Below, piece by piece: positions 1 to 9,274 of a DNA stretch of 64,000 bases (position 1 is its first letter; every line of letters starts with the position of its first letter). Where the stretch lies: assembly GCA_963724135.1 (NCBI GenBank), contig CAVRTA010000004.1, positions 310,001 to 374,000 on the forward strand. Direction: 5' to 3'. The stretch comes from DATLGB01 sp963724135 (GTDB lineage: Bacteria; Actinomycetota; Thermoleophilia; Solirubrobacterales; Solirubrobacteraceae). The notes below the pieces were generated by a model. The model saw only the letters and a program-made list of their open reading frames with translations. It did no database searches and had not been told where the DNA came from. A program made the position numbers and the translations under genes.

Positions 1-395
1 ACATCCTCAAGGCCAACCTCTTCGAGAACCACTGCAGCGAGTACCAGAACGCCGAGTCGCTCAAGGAGCACATGGCCGAGGACCCGGGCTTCTACGAGGA
101 CTGCAAGTCGCATCTCGGCCCCAGCCAGCCGGGCGTTCTGCAACCCGACCCGACGCTGTCGGGTGCCCGCGAGGCGCCCGCCCGCGACGGGCACAAGCCA
201 CGCCGCCGGCGCCGGCGCGAGAACAAGACCGGTCCGGCGGCGCCCTCCCCGTCCGCTCCCGCACCGTCGCGCACGGCCCCCCCGAGCGTCACGACGCCGC
301 TGCAGCCGCTGCTCGACCAGGTCAAGGACCTGCTGCCGCGCGTGACCGCGCCCGCCGACACCGAAGACCTCCTCGACTTCCTGCTCGCGCCATGA
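1..395 (+). CDS. MCE family protein, C-terminal part (5' end outside window)
   Basis: Open reading continues in from the left edge (frame starting at base 3) and stops at 395. Only the C-terminal tail is visible: a region with Cys residues (NHCSEYQ, YEDCKS), then a basic patch (RRRRRREN), then a Pro/Ala/Ser-rich stretch and a short amphipathic end (LLDQVKDLLPRV). A Pro-rich tail after the helical region is common in MceC-like proteins. Its stop overlaps the start of the next mce gene by 4 bp (ATGA), which marks it as part of the same operon. Mce proteins form periplasmic/envelope lipid-transfer complexes. The family call rests on the operon more than on this fragment. Confidence 0.7.
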   Translation, partial: ILKANLFENHCSEYQNAESLKEHMAEDPGFYEDCKSHLGPSQPGVLQPDPTLSGAREAPARDGHKPRRRRRRENKTGPAAPSPSAPAPSRTAPPSVTTPLQPLLDQVKDLLPRVTAPADTEDLLDFLLAP

Positions 396-1912
396 GACGC
401 CCCGGCCAATCGGTGTTCGCCAACCCCGTCCTCGTGGGCGCGGTGACGCTGCTCGTGGTCAACGTCGCGGTCTTTCTGGCCTACAACGCCAACAACGGGC
501 TGCCGTTCGTGCCCACCACCGAGATGCACGTGCAGCTCCGGGACGGAGCGAACGTCGTCAAGGGCAACGAGGTGCGCACGGGTGGCTTCCGCGTCGGCAT
601 CGTCACCGCCGTCGACCCGGTGCCGATCGGCAACGGCGACGTCGGCGCCGACCTCACGCTCAAGCTCGACCGCACGGTGGGCGACATCCCCGTCGACACG
701 CGCGCCGTCGTCCGCAACCGCTCGGCGCTGGGCCTCAAGTACGTCGACCTTCAGCTCGGCAGCGCCAGACAGGCGTACAACTCGGGCGACACGATCCCGG
801 CCCGCCTGACGAAGGTGCCCGTCGAGCTCGACGACGTCTTCGGCATGTTCGACGAGCCGACGCGCGCCGCAGCGCAGGTCAACCTGCGCGGCTTCGGTGA
901 CGCGCTCGCCTTCCGGGGCCAGGACCTGGGCCGCACGATCGAGGAGCTGCCGCGCCTGTTCACGCACCTCGAGCCGGTCGCGCGCACGCTCGCCGACCGC
1001 GAGACCGACCTGCGCGGCTTCGTGCGCTCGCTGGCCGACACGGCCAGCGCGATCGCACCGGTGGCCTCCGAGCAGGCGCGCCTGTTCACCACGATGGCGG
1101 ACACGTTCGCGGCGATCGACCGCGACCCCGAGCGACTCAAGCAGTTCATCGAGAAGGGCCCGCCGACCCTGGACGTCTCGAACGACTCGCTGCCCGTCCA
1201 GCGCAGCTTCCTGCGCGACTTCGCCATCTTCTCGGAGGACTTCGGTCGCGCGACGCACGAGCTGCGCAGCGCTCTGCCCGACCTCAACGCGGCGATCACG
1301 CGCGGCACCGTCGTGCAGGCCAGGTTCGTGGACACCAACCGCAAGCTCGGCGCGGCCTTCGCGGCGCTCGACCATCTCGCGACCCGTCCGACCACGACCG
1401 TGGCGCTGCGCGGCCTGACCGCGACCGTCGACTCGCTCAATCCGACCGTCCAGTTCCTCGGCCCCTACCAGACCGTCTGCAACTACTGGAACTACTTCTG
1501 GACCTTCGTCGCCGAGCACTTCTCCGAGACCGACATCCTCGGCCAGTCGCAGCGCGCGCTGCTGAACTCGGTCGGCCGCCAGGACGACTCGGTCGGCTCC
1601 CAGGGCGCCAACGCTCCGGCCAACGGCGAGGAAGTCATCGAGGGGACGCCGCAGTTCCTTCAGGGCCAGGCGTACGGCGCCGCGGTCACCGACTCGGGCC
1701 AGGCGGACTGCGAGTCCGGCCAGCGCGGCTTCCTGCACCGCAACGCGCGCAACGCCAAGCCGCGCTTCACGGTCAACCTCGATGCCAACACCCCGGGCGT
1801 GCAGGGCCCAACCTTCGCGGGCCGCAAGCGCGTGCCCAGGGGGCAGACGTTCACCCGCCGCCCGACCGTCGGCCCCGAGTCCCTGCTGTTCCGATCGGAG
1901 CACGGACCGTGA
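392..1912 (+). CDS. MCE family lipid-transfer protein
   Basis: 506 residues. One N-terminal membrane anchor (about residues 8-30, LVGAVTLLVVNVAVFLAY) is followed by an MlaD/MCE domain (about 38-125) with the typical pattern LRDGANVVKGNEVRTGGFRVGIV and SALGLKYVDLQLG. A long helical region follows, with repeated segments of the type LPRLFTHLEPVARTLADRE, as expected for the tunnel-forming needle of Mce complexes. The function known for the family is substrate binding in lipid or sterol import or transport across the envelope. It starts at ATG overlapping the preceding stop and ends with GTGA overlap to the next gene, so translation is coupled. The substrate cannot be told from sequence. Confidence 0.9.
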   Translation: MRRPGQSVFANPVLVGAVTLLVVNVAVFLAYNANNGLPFVPTTEMHVQLRDGANVVKGNEVRTGGFRVGIVTAVDPVPIGNGDVGADLTLKLDRTVGDIPVDTRAVVRNRSALGLKYVDLQLGSARQAYNSGDTIPARLTKVPVELDDVFGMFDEPTRAAAQVNLRGFGDALAFRGQDLGRTIEELPRLFTHLEPVARTLADRETDLRGFVRSLADTASAIAPVASEQARLFTTMADTFAAIDRDPERLKQFIEKGPPTLDVSNDSLPVQRSFLRDFAIFSEDFGRATHELRSALPDLNAAITRGTVVQARFVDTNRKLGAAFAALDHLATRPTTTVALRGLTATVDSLNPTVQFLGPYQTVCNYWNYFWTFVAEHFSETDILGQSQRALLNSVGRQDDSVGSQGANAPANGEEVIEGTPQFLQGQAYGAAVTDSGQADCESGQRGFLHRNARNAKPRFTVNLDANTPGVQGPTFAGRKRVPRGQTFTRRPTVGPESLLFRSEHGP

Positions 1913-3466
1913 ACCCGCGCCACCGCCAAGGGCTCTCCTACACGACGACGGGCGTCATCGCCATCGTCGTGACCGCCATCGCCTGCTACTTCGGCTTCAC
2001 GAAGGCCAACCCGTTCGCGCAGCACTTCGAGATCCGGGCCGCGTTCAAGACGACGAACAACATCCGCGTCACGTCGCCGGTGCGCGTCGCTGGCGTGACG
2101 GTGGGCAAGGTCACCGACGTCGACCGTCGCGGGCGAGGACGGCGCGATGGTCACGATGCGCATCGACGACAAGGGCCAGCCGCTGCACACGGACGCCCAC
2201 GCCTACATCCGGCCGCGCATCTTCCTCGAGGGCAACTTCTTCGTCGACCTCCAGCCCGGCACGCCGTCGGCGCCGGTGCTCGGCGACGGTGACATCATCC
2301 CGGTCAACCAGACCGACACACCGGTGCAGCTCGACCAGTTGCTGACGGCGCTCCAGTCCGATACCCGCGCCGACCTGCAGGCGGTCCTGCGCGACTACGC
2401 GAGTGCCCTGAAGGGCCGCGGCGCCAAGGGCTACCGCGCCAGCCTGAAGTACTGGAAGCCCGCCTACCGCGACTCCGGGATCGTCGCCGACGCGTCGCTG
2501 GGCGAGGCGGAGCACGACTTCTCGCGCTACATCGCCAGCGCCGCCAAGGTGGCTGCGGCGCTCGATCGCTCTCCCTCTCAGCTGAAGAGCCTGATCACCG
2601 ACTTCAACACCACGGCGGCGGCGTTCGCGCGCAGCGAATCGTCGCTGCGGGCGGCGGTCAACGAGCTGCCCCGCACGCTGCGCGCCGCGCAGCCCGCGCT
2701 GGGGAAGCTCAACGCGTCCTTCCCGCCGCTGCGCGCGCTGGTCTCCGACCTGCGCCCGGGCGTGCGCAACTCGCTGCCGGCGATCGAGGCCTCGACGCCG
2801 CTGATCGCCCAGCTGCGCGGCCTCGTCTCGCGGCCCGAGCTGCGCGGCCTCGTCGCGGACCTGCGCCCGGCCGTCCCGTCGCTGGCCCGCCTGACCACGG
2901 CGACGATCCCGCTCTACGAGCAGGTGCGCGCCGCGGCCTCGTGCCAGAACGAGGTGATCCTGCCGTGGACGCAGGACACGGTGAAGGACCCGAACTTCCC
3001 CTCCAGCGGGCCGGTCTACCAGGAGTCGGTCAAGTCGCTCCCGGGCCTTGCCGGTGAGAGCCGCTCGGGCGACGCCAACGGCCAGTGGTTCCGCGTCCTC
3101 GCCGCGGGCGGGCCGAACGTCTACACGCTCAAGCCCGGCGCGTTCACCGCGCTGCCGTCGCCGATCCAGGGGGCCAACCCGCCCAAACCGGACGCGCGCC
3201 CGCCGCTCAACCGCAAGGTGCCATGCGAGACCCAGGAGAAGCCCAACCTGGCCTCCAACCCGTCGGCGGCGCCGCAGCGGCTGGAGGTCGACCTCACGAG
3301 CCCGGCCTACGAAGCCCGTTACGCGCGGGCGAAGGCCCGAGCGGTCAGGTGGCTGCGCGACCAGCTGCGCCATGACGGGCTCGCCGATCAGTACGAGGTC
3401 ATCACCGAGGACGTCACCAAGCCGCTGCTCGAGCGGCTGGCCGCACAGCGGGGGGTCAAGCCGTGA
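1909..3466 (+). CDS. MCE family protein, interrupted by a +1 frameshift
   Basis: Starts at GTG 1909 inside the previous stop. Frame 1 encodes the anchor (GVIAIVVTAIACYFGF) and the first half of the MCE domain up to VGKVTDVD; the rest (GEDGAMVTMRIDDKGQ, then FLEGNFFVDLQPG and the helical region) is in frame 2. The switch lies near 2122-2130. Total span is 3n+1 bases, so one inserted base (or two lost) restores about 518 residues, normal for the family. The downstream part is fully conserved in style, with repeated LPRTLRAAQPALGKL-like helices and C-terminal Cys residues. I infer an assembly error or very recent mutation rather than decay. It ends with a GTGA overlap to the next gene. Confidence 0.85.
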
Positions 3467-4785
3467 TCCGCGTCGTGCGCTCCAACATCGGCAACATCGT
3501 GGCGATCCTCGCGCTGCTGGTGATCGCCACCGGGACGAGCCTGTACATCCTCAACCACCAGCGGCTGCGCTTCCCGATCATCGAGGACAAGCCGTTCACG
3601 CTGTACGCCGAGTTCTCCACCGGCCAGGCCGTCACGGCCGGCCAGGGCCAGACGATCCAGGTCTCCGGCGTGCGCATCGGCGACATCGGCCAGGTCGAGC
3701 TGCGCGGCGGGCGGGCGATCGTCGAGATGCTGCTCGACCCCGAGTACGAGGGGCTCGTCCACACCGACGCGACCGCGCTGCTGCGGCCCAAGACCGGGCT
3801 CAAGGACATGTTCATCGACCTCGACCCCGGCTCGGACTCGGCGCCGGCGGCGAGGGCGGAGTGGACGATCCCGATCCGCTCCACGCTCCCCGACGTCAAC
3901 CCGGACGAGGTGCTCAGCTCGCTCGACTCCGACACCCGGGACTACCTCAAGCTGCTGCTCCAGGGAGCGCGGCGTGGCCTCGACGGGCGCGCCCTCGACC
4001 TGCGCGACGTGCTCGCGCGCTTCGAGCCCACCCACCGCGACCTGGCCCGCTTCAACGGCGCGATCGCCCTGCGGCGCGACAACCTGCGCCACCTGATCTC
4101 CTCGCTGCGCAAGCTCAACGAGGTGCTTGCGCGCGAGCCCGACGAGCTCGCCGGGCTGGTCGACTCGTCCGCTGCGGTCTTCCGCGCGTTCGCCTCCGAG
4201 GAAGCGGCGATCGCATCGGCCGTGGACGAGCTGCCGAGCACGCTGCGCGAAACCACGACGACGCTCGGCAAGGTCGGCCGCTTCGCCGACGTGCTCGCGC
4301 CCGCAGCCGAGCACCTGCGCCCGGCGGCGCGCGCGCTCGACGACGCCAACAGCGCGATCATCCCGTTCGCCCGGGAGATCGCGCCGCGGCTGCGCGACGA
4401 CATCCGCCCGTTCGTGCGCAGCGCGCGCCCGCTGGTGCGCGACCTGCGCCCGGCCGCGCGACGTCTGGCCGCCGCGACGCCGAACCTGCGCTCGAGCTTC
4501 CTGCGCCTCAACCACCTGTTCAACCTGATCGGCTACAACCCGAAGGGCGCCGAGGACCCGTCGGTCGGCAGCGCCCGCCAGGAGGGCTACCTGTTCTGGA
4601 TCGCCTGGATCAACCACATGGCGATCCAGCTGTTCTCGAGCGCGGACGCGCACGGCACGTTCCGGCCCACCGGCATCGGCGGCACCTGCTCGACGCTCGA
4701 GCGGATGATCAAGGACCAGCCGGAGGCCGAGTTCCTGCAGGGCCTCACCCCACTGCTCGTCACCGCGTGCGGAGAGATCCAGTGA
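3463..4785 (+). CDS. MCE family lipid-transfer protein
   Basis: 440 residues from GTG 3463. N-terminal anchor IVAILALLVIATGTSLYIL (about 12-30), MCE domain about 42-120 (FSTGQAVTAGQGQTIQVSGVRIGDI, TGLKDMFIDLDPG), then a long helical region with ELPSTLRETTTTLGKVGRF and repeated arms of the type RPFVRSARPLVRDLRPAARRL. The C-terminus carries Cys residues (GGTCSTLERM, VTACGEIQ). Position four of the visible mce run. Its stop at 4783-4785 shares bases with an ATG that opens a five-codon frame leading to the next mce gene. Confidence 0.9.
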   Translation: MIRVVRSNIGNIVAILALLVIATGTSLYILNHQRLRFPIIEDKPFTLYAEFSTGQAVTAGQGQTIQVSGVRIGDIGQVELRGGRAIVEMLLDPEYEGLVHTDATALLRPKTGLKDMFIDLDPGSDSAPAARAEWTIPIRSTLPDVNPDEVLSSLDSDTRDYLKLLLQGARRGLDGRALDLRDVLARFEPTHRDLARFNGAIALRRDNLRHLISSLRKLNEVLAREPDELAGLVDSSAAVFRAFASEEAAIASAVDELPSTLRETTTTLGKVGRFADVLAPAAEHLRPAARALDDANSAIIPFAREIAPRLRDDIRPFVRSARPLVRDLRPAARRLAAATPNLRSSFLRLNHLFNLIGYNPKGAEDPSVGSARQEGYLFWIAWINHMAIQLFSSADAHGTFRPTGIGGTCSTLERMIKDQPEAEFLQGLTPLLVTACGEIQ

Positions 4786-4802
4786 TGGCGGCGAACGGCT
4801 GA
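4785..4802 (+). other. five-codon open frame bridging two mce genes
   Basis: ATG 4785 overlaps the upstream mce stop (TGATG), reads Met-Ala-Ala-Asn-Gly, and its stop overlaps the next mce ATG in the same TGATG arrangement. The frame is out of register with both neighbours. It could act as a translational relay keeping ribosomes coupled between the two genes, or be a chance feature. There is no evidence that the peptide has a role. Confidence 0.35.
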
Positions 4803-6244
4803 TGCAGAAGACGACGCCATCACCCGCTCGCATCGGCGCCATGCTCGTGTTCGCGCTCTCGTGCTTCGGGCTGCTGCTGTTCCTGTGGCTGTCGTTCGGC
4901 GGCCCGATCCCGCTCAAGCCGAAGGGCTATCGCGTGCAGGTCGCGTTCCCGGAGGCGGCCACGCTCGGCCTGGAGGCCGACGTGCGCGTGGGCGGCGTCA
5001 CCGTCGGCCACGTCAAGGCGAAGGATCTCGATCGCTCGAGCAACCGCACGCTGGTGACGCTCGAGCTCAACCGCCGCTTCGCGCCGCTGTCGCAGTCGGC
5101 GAAGGCGCTGCTGCGCGAGAAGACGCTGCTGGGCGAGACCTACGTCGAGCTGACACCCGGCACCGGAGCGCCCTACGTCGAGGAGAACGGGCGCCTGCGC
5201 GACGGGGCGGTGGCGAGCGCGGTCCAGCTCGACGAGATCCTGGGGGCCTTCGACGTCAGCACGCGGCGCGCGTTCCAGGTCTGGCAGCAGGACCTCGCCG
5301 AAGGGATCGGCGATCACGGGCGCGACCTCAACGAGGCGATCGGCACGCTGCCCGGCTTCGCCGCCGATGCGGCCGACGTGCTCGAGATCCTCAACAGCCA
5401 GCGGCGCGCCTTCCAGCTGCTGATCAAGAACACGGGCCAGGTCTTCGGCGCGATCAGCCACGACCAGCAGCGCCTGCGCAACCTCGTCACCTCCTCGGGC
5501 CGGCTGTTCGATGCCACGGCGTCGCAGGCGGACAACCTGGCGGAGACGATCTCGATCTTCCCGACCTTCCTCGACGAGTCGCGCTTCACGATGGCGCGCC
5601 TGAAGCAGTTCTCGCTCGACACCCAGCCGCTGATCCGCGACCTCCAGCCGGTGGCGCGCGACCTGGCTCCCACGCTGCGCGACGTCGACGCCTTCGCTCC
5701 CGACCTGCGCGCCACGTTCGACAAGCTGGTGCCGCTGATGCGCGCCTCCAGCGACGGCCTGCCGGCGCTGCGCTCGTCGCTGCGTGCGACCGAGCCCGTG
5801 CTCGCCGCGCTCGGGCCGTTCCTGAGCGAGCTCAACCCGATCCTCGAGTACCTGTCCGTCTACCAGTTCCAGGTCGCGGACTTCATCGCCAACGGCGAGG
5901 GGGCGGTGGCCGACACCACGACGACGCAGACTCCCGGCGGCGTCGGGCACTACCTGCGTCAGGTCGGGCCCCAGGGGATGGAGTCGGCCGTCGTGTGGCC
6001 GAACCGCGTGAGCACGAACCGCGGCAACTCCTACCTGCCGCCGCTCGGCGTGGCGATCACCGCGAAGGCGGCCGATTACGCGATCTTCCCCAACGTCGAC
6101 TGCCTGCCGTCCGGCGGCGAGATCAAGGGCGACGACGACGCCGGCGGCGACGTGATCGGCTGCTACGTGGCCGACCGCTTCTCCTTCCGCGGGAAGCTCC
6201 AGGGGAGCTTCCCGCACGTCGTCGCCGACGACTACTCCAAGTAG
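4802..6244 (+). CDS. MCE family lipid-transfer protein, last of the run
   Basis: 480 residues. N-terminal anchor (MLVFALSCFGLLLFLWLSF, about 14-32), MCE domain about 42-120 (FPEAATLGLEADVRVGGVTVGHV, KTLLGETYVELTPG), then a helical region of about 250 residues and a C-terminal portion with Cys (DCLPSGGEI, VIGCYVADRF). It closes the mce run: the next gene is convergent and begins 4 bp after the stop, with no room for a hairpin terminator. No YrbE-type permease is inside the window, so it must lie upstream if the operon is standard. Confidence 0.9.
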   Translation: MQKTTPSPARIGAMLVFALSCFGLLLFLWLSFGGPIPLKPKGYRVQVAFPEAATLGLEADVRVGGVTVGHVKAKDLDRSSNRTLVTLELNRRFAPLSQSAKALLREKTLLGETYVELTPGTGAPYVEENGRLRDGAVASAVQLDEILGAFDVSTRRAFQVWQQDLAEGIGDHGRDLNEAIGTLPGFAADAADVLEILNSQRRAFQLLIKNTGQVFGAISHDQQRLRNLVTSSGRLFDATASQADNLAETISIFPTFLDESRFTMARLKQFSLDTQPLIRDLQPVARDLAPTLRDVDAFAPDLRATFDKLVPLMRASSDGLPALRSSLRATEPVLAALGPFLSELNPILEYLSVYQFQVADFIANGEGAVADTTTTQTPGGVGHYLRQVGPQGMESAVVWPNRVSTNRGNSYLPPLGVAITAKAADYAIFPNVDCLPSGGEIKGDDDAGGDVIGCYVADRFSFRGKLQGSFPHVVADDYSK

Positions 6245-6247
6245 TCG

Positions 6248-6913
6248 CTACGCAGCAGCCCTGTTGCTGGCCGCGGCGATGAAACCGGTGAGCAGGCCGT
6301 CGGCGAGCTTGCGGCTCCCCTCGAAGGCGAGGCCGGAGGTGTCACCCTCGGGTCCGAGCGCCGCGACCCAGTCGCCGCTGTCACCGCTCACGCGCGCATC
6401 CGGGGAATCGACCGGCTGCTCGGAGATCGCGACCTCCCCGCGGTCGACGGTGAGCACGAACCTGCGGTCCGCGCACACGAACTCGACCACGCCCTTCAAC
6501 GACTGAGGTGGGCTGAGGTGCCCGGGCGCGGAGCGGAAGATCGCGCCGATCGAGATCTCCTCGCCCTCGCGCGGCGCGGACCAGGTCCAGTCGTATCCCC
6601 AGCGCGCAAGCGCACCGATCACCGGCGCCAGCTCGCGCGAGCGCTCGGTGAGCTCGTAGTCGACGCGCGGCGGGACCTCGCGGTAGCGCTGGCGGGTCAG
6701 CAGCCCGTCGGCGACCATGCGGTTCAGTCGCGATCGCAGCTGCTCGGTCGAGATCCCGGGGAGCGTGCGCTGAAGCTCGACGAAGCGCCGCGGGCCCGAC
6801 GCGAGGTCACGGATGATCAGCAGCGTCCACTTGTCGCCGACGAGGTCGAGCGCGCGAGCGTCAGGCGCCCACTGGTCGTAGGGATGGCGCTTGGGAGGGG
6901 GCGGACCAGGCAA
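6248..6913 (-). CDS. HxlR-family transcriptional regulator with C-terminal sterol-carrier-like domain
   Basis: 221 residues from a TTG at 6913, with GGAGG upstream. Residues about 15-105 are an HxlR-type winged helix: DLVGDKWTLLIIRDLASGPRRF, LPGISTEQLRSRLNRMVADGL, wing VDYELTERSREL, then PVIGALARWG. The remaining 110 residues (IGAIFRSAPGHL, VEFVCADRRFVLTVDRGEVAI) resemble the small SCP2-like domain often fused to actinobacterial HxlR proteins. HxlR factors sense electrophiles, redox state or ligands and usually control a neighbouring gene. Here it faces the mce genes tail to tail, and diverges from the DsbA-fold gene at 7033 across a roughly 120-bp spacer, so that gene or itself is the likely target. 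Confidence 0.85.
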   Translation of the reverse strand: MPGPPPPKRHPYDQWAPDARALDLVGDKWTLLIIRDLASGPRRFVELQRTLPGISTEQLRSRLNRMVADGLLTRQRYREVPPRVDYELTERSRELAPVIGALARWGYDWTWSAPREGEEISIGAIFRSAPGHLSPPQSLKGVVEFVCADRRFVLTVDRGEVAISEQPVDSPDARVSGDSGDWVAALGPEGDTSGLAFEGSRKLADGLLTGFIAAASNRAAA

Positions 6914-7032
6914 TCAGGAGGGACCTCCGTGTAGAACCGGATTTCGGGGAGAGTCGAGCGGACCATACAACCGTTCCGCACAAAAGGCATGTTCCTCACG
7001 CGTATTTCGGGTCAGGGTCCGAGCGAGGTCCA

Positions 7033-7722
7033 TTGGCTGACCGGCTGCCGTTGCCGCCAGAACCTCTCTCCGGGTGCGTTTCCCGCTCTGTGGGCACGGT
7101 CGTCAACCTCGATGCGGCAAGGAAACCACGCGGTGCCCGCGCGCGGCGCGCCCAGCTGTTCATCGACCTCTCGTGTCCCTTCAGCTACCTGGCCGCCGAG
7201 CGGGTCGAGCGGGCGCTGCCGCACGTGACCTTCAAGCTCGCATCCAACGCGGTCATCGATCGCCGCGACCCGGCGGCCGACGCCAGCCGGCGCGAGCGCA
7301 TGAAGATCGTCGCCGAGGCGCGCGCCGCGGTGCTGCGGCTGCCGCTCCAGTGGCCGGAGGAGTTCCCGTGCGAGGCGCCCGCCGCCATGCGAGCGGCTTC
7401 GCTGGCGCTCGAGCGCGGCCGCGGGGGCGAGTTCATCCTCGCCGCCGGCCGGCTGGCGTTCGCGGGCGGCTTCGACCTCGAGGACCCCGAGATCCTCGCG
7501 GAGGCCGCCGCGGCGGCACAACTCGATCTCGGCGACTGCCTGAGCGCCGCGCGCGACTGGCGCCGCGACGAGGAGATCGAGGCCGCCAGCCTGCGCCTGC
7601 TCGCCGTCGGCGTCGAGCGCCTGCCGGCGTTGCGCGTGGGGCACGATCTCGTGTCGGGCGAGCGGCGGATCTCGGCCTATCTCACGGCCGGGCCTGCGAC
7701 TGAGAACGTCGCCTCCTCTTAG
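7033..7722 (+). CDS. DsbA-like thioredoxin-fold protein (2-hydroxychromene-2-carboxylate isomerase-like)
   Basis: Core begins AQLFIDLSCPFSYLAAERVERAL, the characteristic first strand-loop-helix of the DSBA/HCCA isomerase family: a Cys-Pro-Phe in place of the CxxC disulfide motif, so disulfide oxidoreductase activity is unlikely. The rest is a helical insertion and a C-terminal thioredoxin strand (ERLPALRVGHDLVSGERRI), 229 residues from TTG 7033. GTG 7090 (residue 20) is an equally plausible start because the first 20 residues are not conserved in style. It may be glutathione/mycothiol-linked or an isomerase; the substrate is unknown. It lies divergent from the HxlR regulator. Confidence 0.7.
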   Translation: MADRLPLPPEPLSGCVSRSVGTVVNLDAARKPRGARARRAQLFIDLSCPFSYLAAERVERALPHVTFKLASNAVIDRRDPAADASRRERMKIVAEARAAVLRLPLQWPEEFPCEAPAAMRAASLALERGRGGEFILAAGRLAFAGGFDLEDPEILAEAAAAAQLDLGDCLSAARDWRRDEEIEAASLRLLAVGVERLPALRVGHDLVSGERRISAYLTAGPATENVASS

Positions 7723-7740
7723 CGGGAGAATGTCGGGCGA

Positions 7741-9274
7741 ATGCTGCTGCGCGCGTTCCGAGCGCTGTACGCCCGCATGGGCCGCCGCTATCCGCGGCGG
7801 ATCATCTACATCCAGTTGCTCGCCGCGCATCCCGTGGCCGCCGGCGGGGTCGGCCTGCTCACCGTCTACCAACCGCTCGGGGACAACTTCTGGGCGGTGA
7901 TGGCGGCGGGGCAGGTCCTGCTCGTGGTCGAGAACTGTTTCGCCTATCGCAAGGTCAACCGGCTGCTCGCGCCGGCGGACGCGTGGCTGCGCGGCGAGCG
8001 CACCGAGCAGGCGGCCGCGCAGGCGTGGCGGGCGCTGGCCATGTTCCCGTCGCGCTTCACGCGCGAGTGGAAGTACTGGCCGATCGTCCTCAGCGTGGTG
8101 CCGTTCTCGGCCTTCACCACGCTCCTGCTCGGGCTCGAATGGCATTCGTTCGCGTTCATCGCCGCGGGCGGCGATCGTCGCCGTCGCCTACGGCCTGGTG
8201 TTGCGCTTCCTGGCGCACGAGCTCGGCCTGCGCCCCGTGATCGAGGACATCTCGCGCGACCTGCCGGACGATTTCGAGCTGCCGGAGGGCGGGCTGTCGC
8301 TGCGCACGCGGCTGCTGCTCGCGCTGCCGATGCTCAACATCATCGCCGGCGTCGGCGCCGCCGGCCTCTCGACCACGGGGACGGCGTCGCTCGCCGACCT
8401 CGGTGTCGACGTGATGGTGGCGGTGATCGTGGCCTTCACGGTGTCACTCGAGCTGACCGTGCTGCTGGCGCGCTCGATCGTCGACCCGATCACCCAGCTG
8501 CAGCGGCTCGCCGACCGCATGGCCGCCGGCGACCTGAGCGCGCGCGTGCCCGTCGCCTCGACCGACGAGACGGGTCGGCTGGCGCAGTCGTTCAACGAGG
8601 CCGTCGCCGGGCTCCAGGAGCGCGAGCGGCTGCGAGAGGCGTTCGGGATCTACGTGGACCCCGACGTCGCCGAGCGCGTGCTGGCGGAGGGCGTGGCCCT
8701 CGAGGGCGAGGAGGTCGAGGTGAGCATCCTGTTCGTCGACGTCTGCGGCTTCACCGAGATCGCCGAGCGCTCGGGCGCGCGCGAGATCGTCGCACGCCTC
8801 AACGCGCTCTTCGACGCCGTCGTGCCGTGCGTCGTCGAGCAGGGCGGCCACGCGAACAAGTTCGTCGGCGACGGGCTGATGGCGGTGTTCGGCGCGCCCG
8901 ACCGGCTGCCCGACCATGCCGACCGCGCGCTCCAGGCTGCGCTGGCGATCACCCGTCACGTGCACGAGGTCTTCGGCGGCGAGATCGAGATCGGCATCGG
9001 CGTCAACTCCGGCCCCGTGGTGGCAGGGTCCGTCGGCGGCGGCGACCGCTACGAGTTCACGGTCATCGGCGACCCCGTCAACGTCGCCGCACGCGTCGAG
9101 GAGGCGACGCGGATGACCGGCGACGAGATCCTCGTCACCGAGCAGCTGCGCGTGCGGCTGCGCGACAGCGACGCGTTCGAATGGCTCGAGCGCTGCGACA
9201 TCCCGCTCAAGGGCAAGTCCGAGCCGGCGACCCTCTACGCGCCTGTCCGCGAACGCGTAGCTTCCCGACCATGA
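7741..9274 (+). CDS. membrane class III adenylate cyclase with HAMP domain, interrupted by a +1 frameshift
   Basis: The N-terminal part (frame of 7741) has membrane segments (HPVAAGGVGLLTVYQ, AVMAAGQVLLVVENC, VLSVVPFSAFTTLLL). The frame changes near 8165 in a G/C run: the expected continuation AAIVAVAYGLVLRFLAHE is in the next frame. The downstream part has further membrane helices, a HAMP domain (RSIVDPITQLQRLADRMAAGDLSARV) and a catalytic domain. Class III residues are all present: metal Asp in FVDVCGFT and FVGDG, adenine-selecting Lys in NKFVGDG, Asp in VIGDPVN, Asn/Arg in NVAARVE. Hence an active cAMP producer is expected if the reading frame is intact (about 510 residues after removing one base). 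Its stop overlaps the next ATG. Confidence 0.85.

Noticed and set aside
92..6217. Very long antisense frames opposite the mce genes
   Set aside because: High-GC DNA gives long open antisense frames; composition is that of shadow translations (Arg, Val, Glu and Ala only) and no motifs are present.
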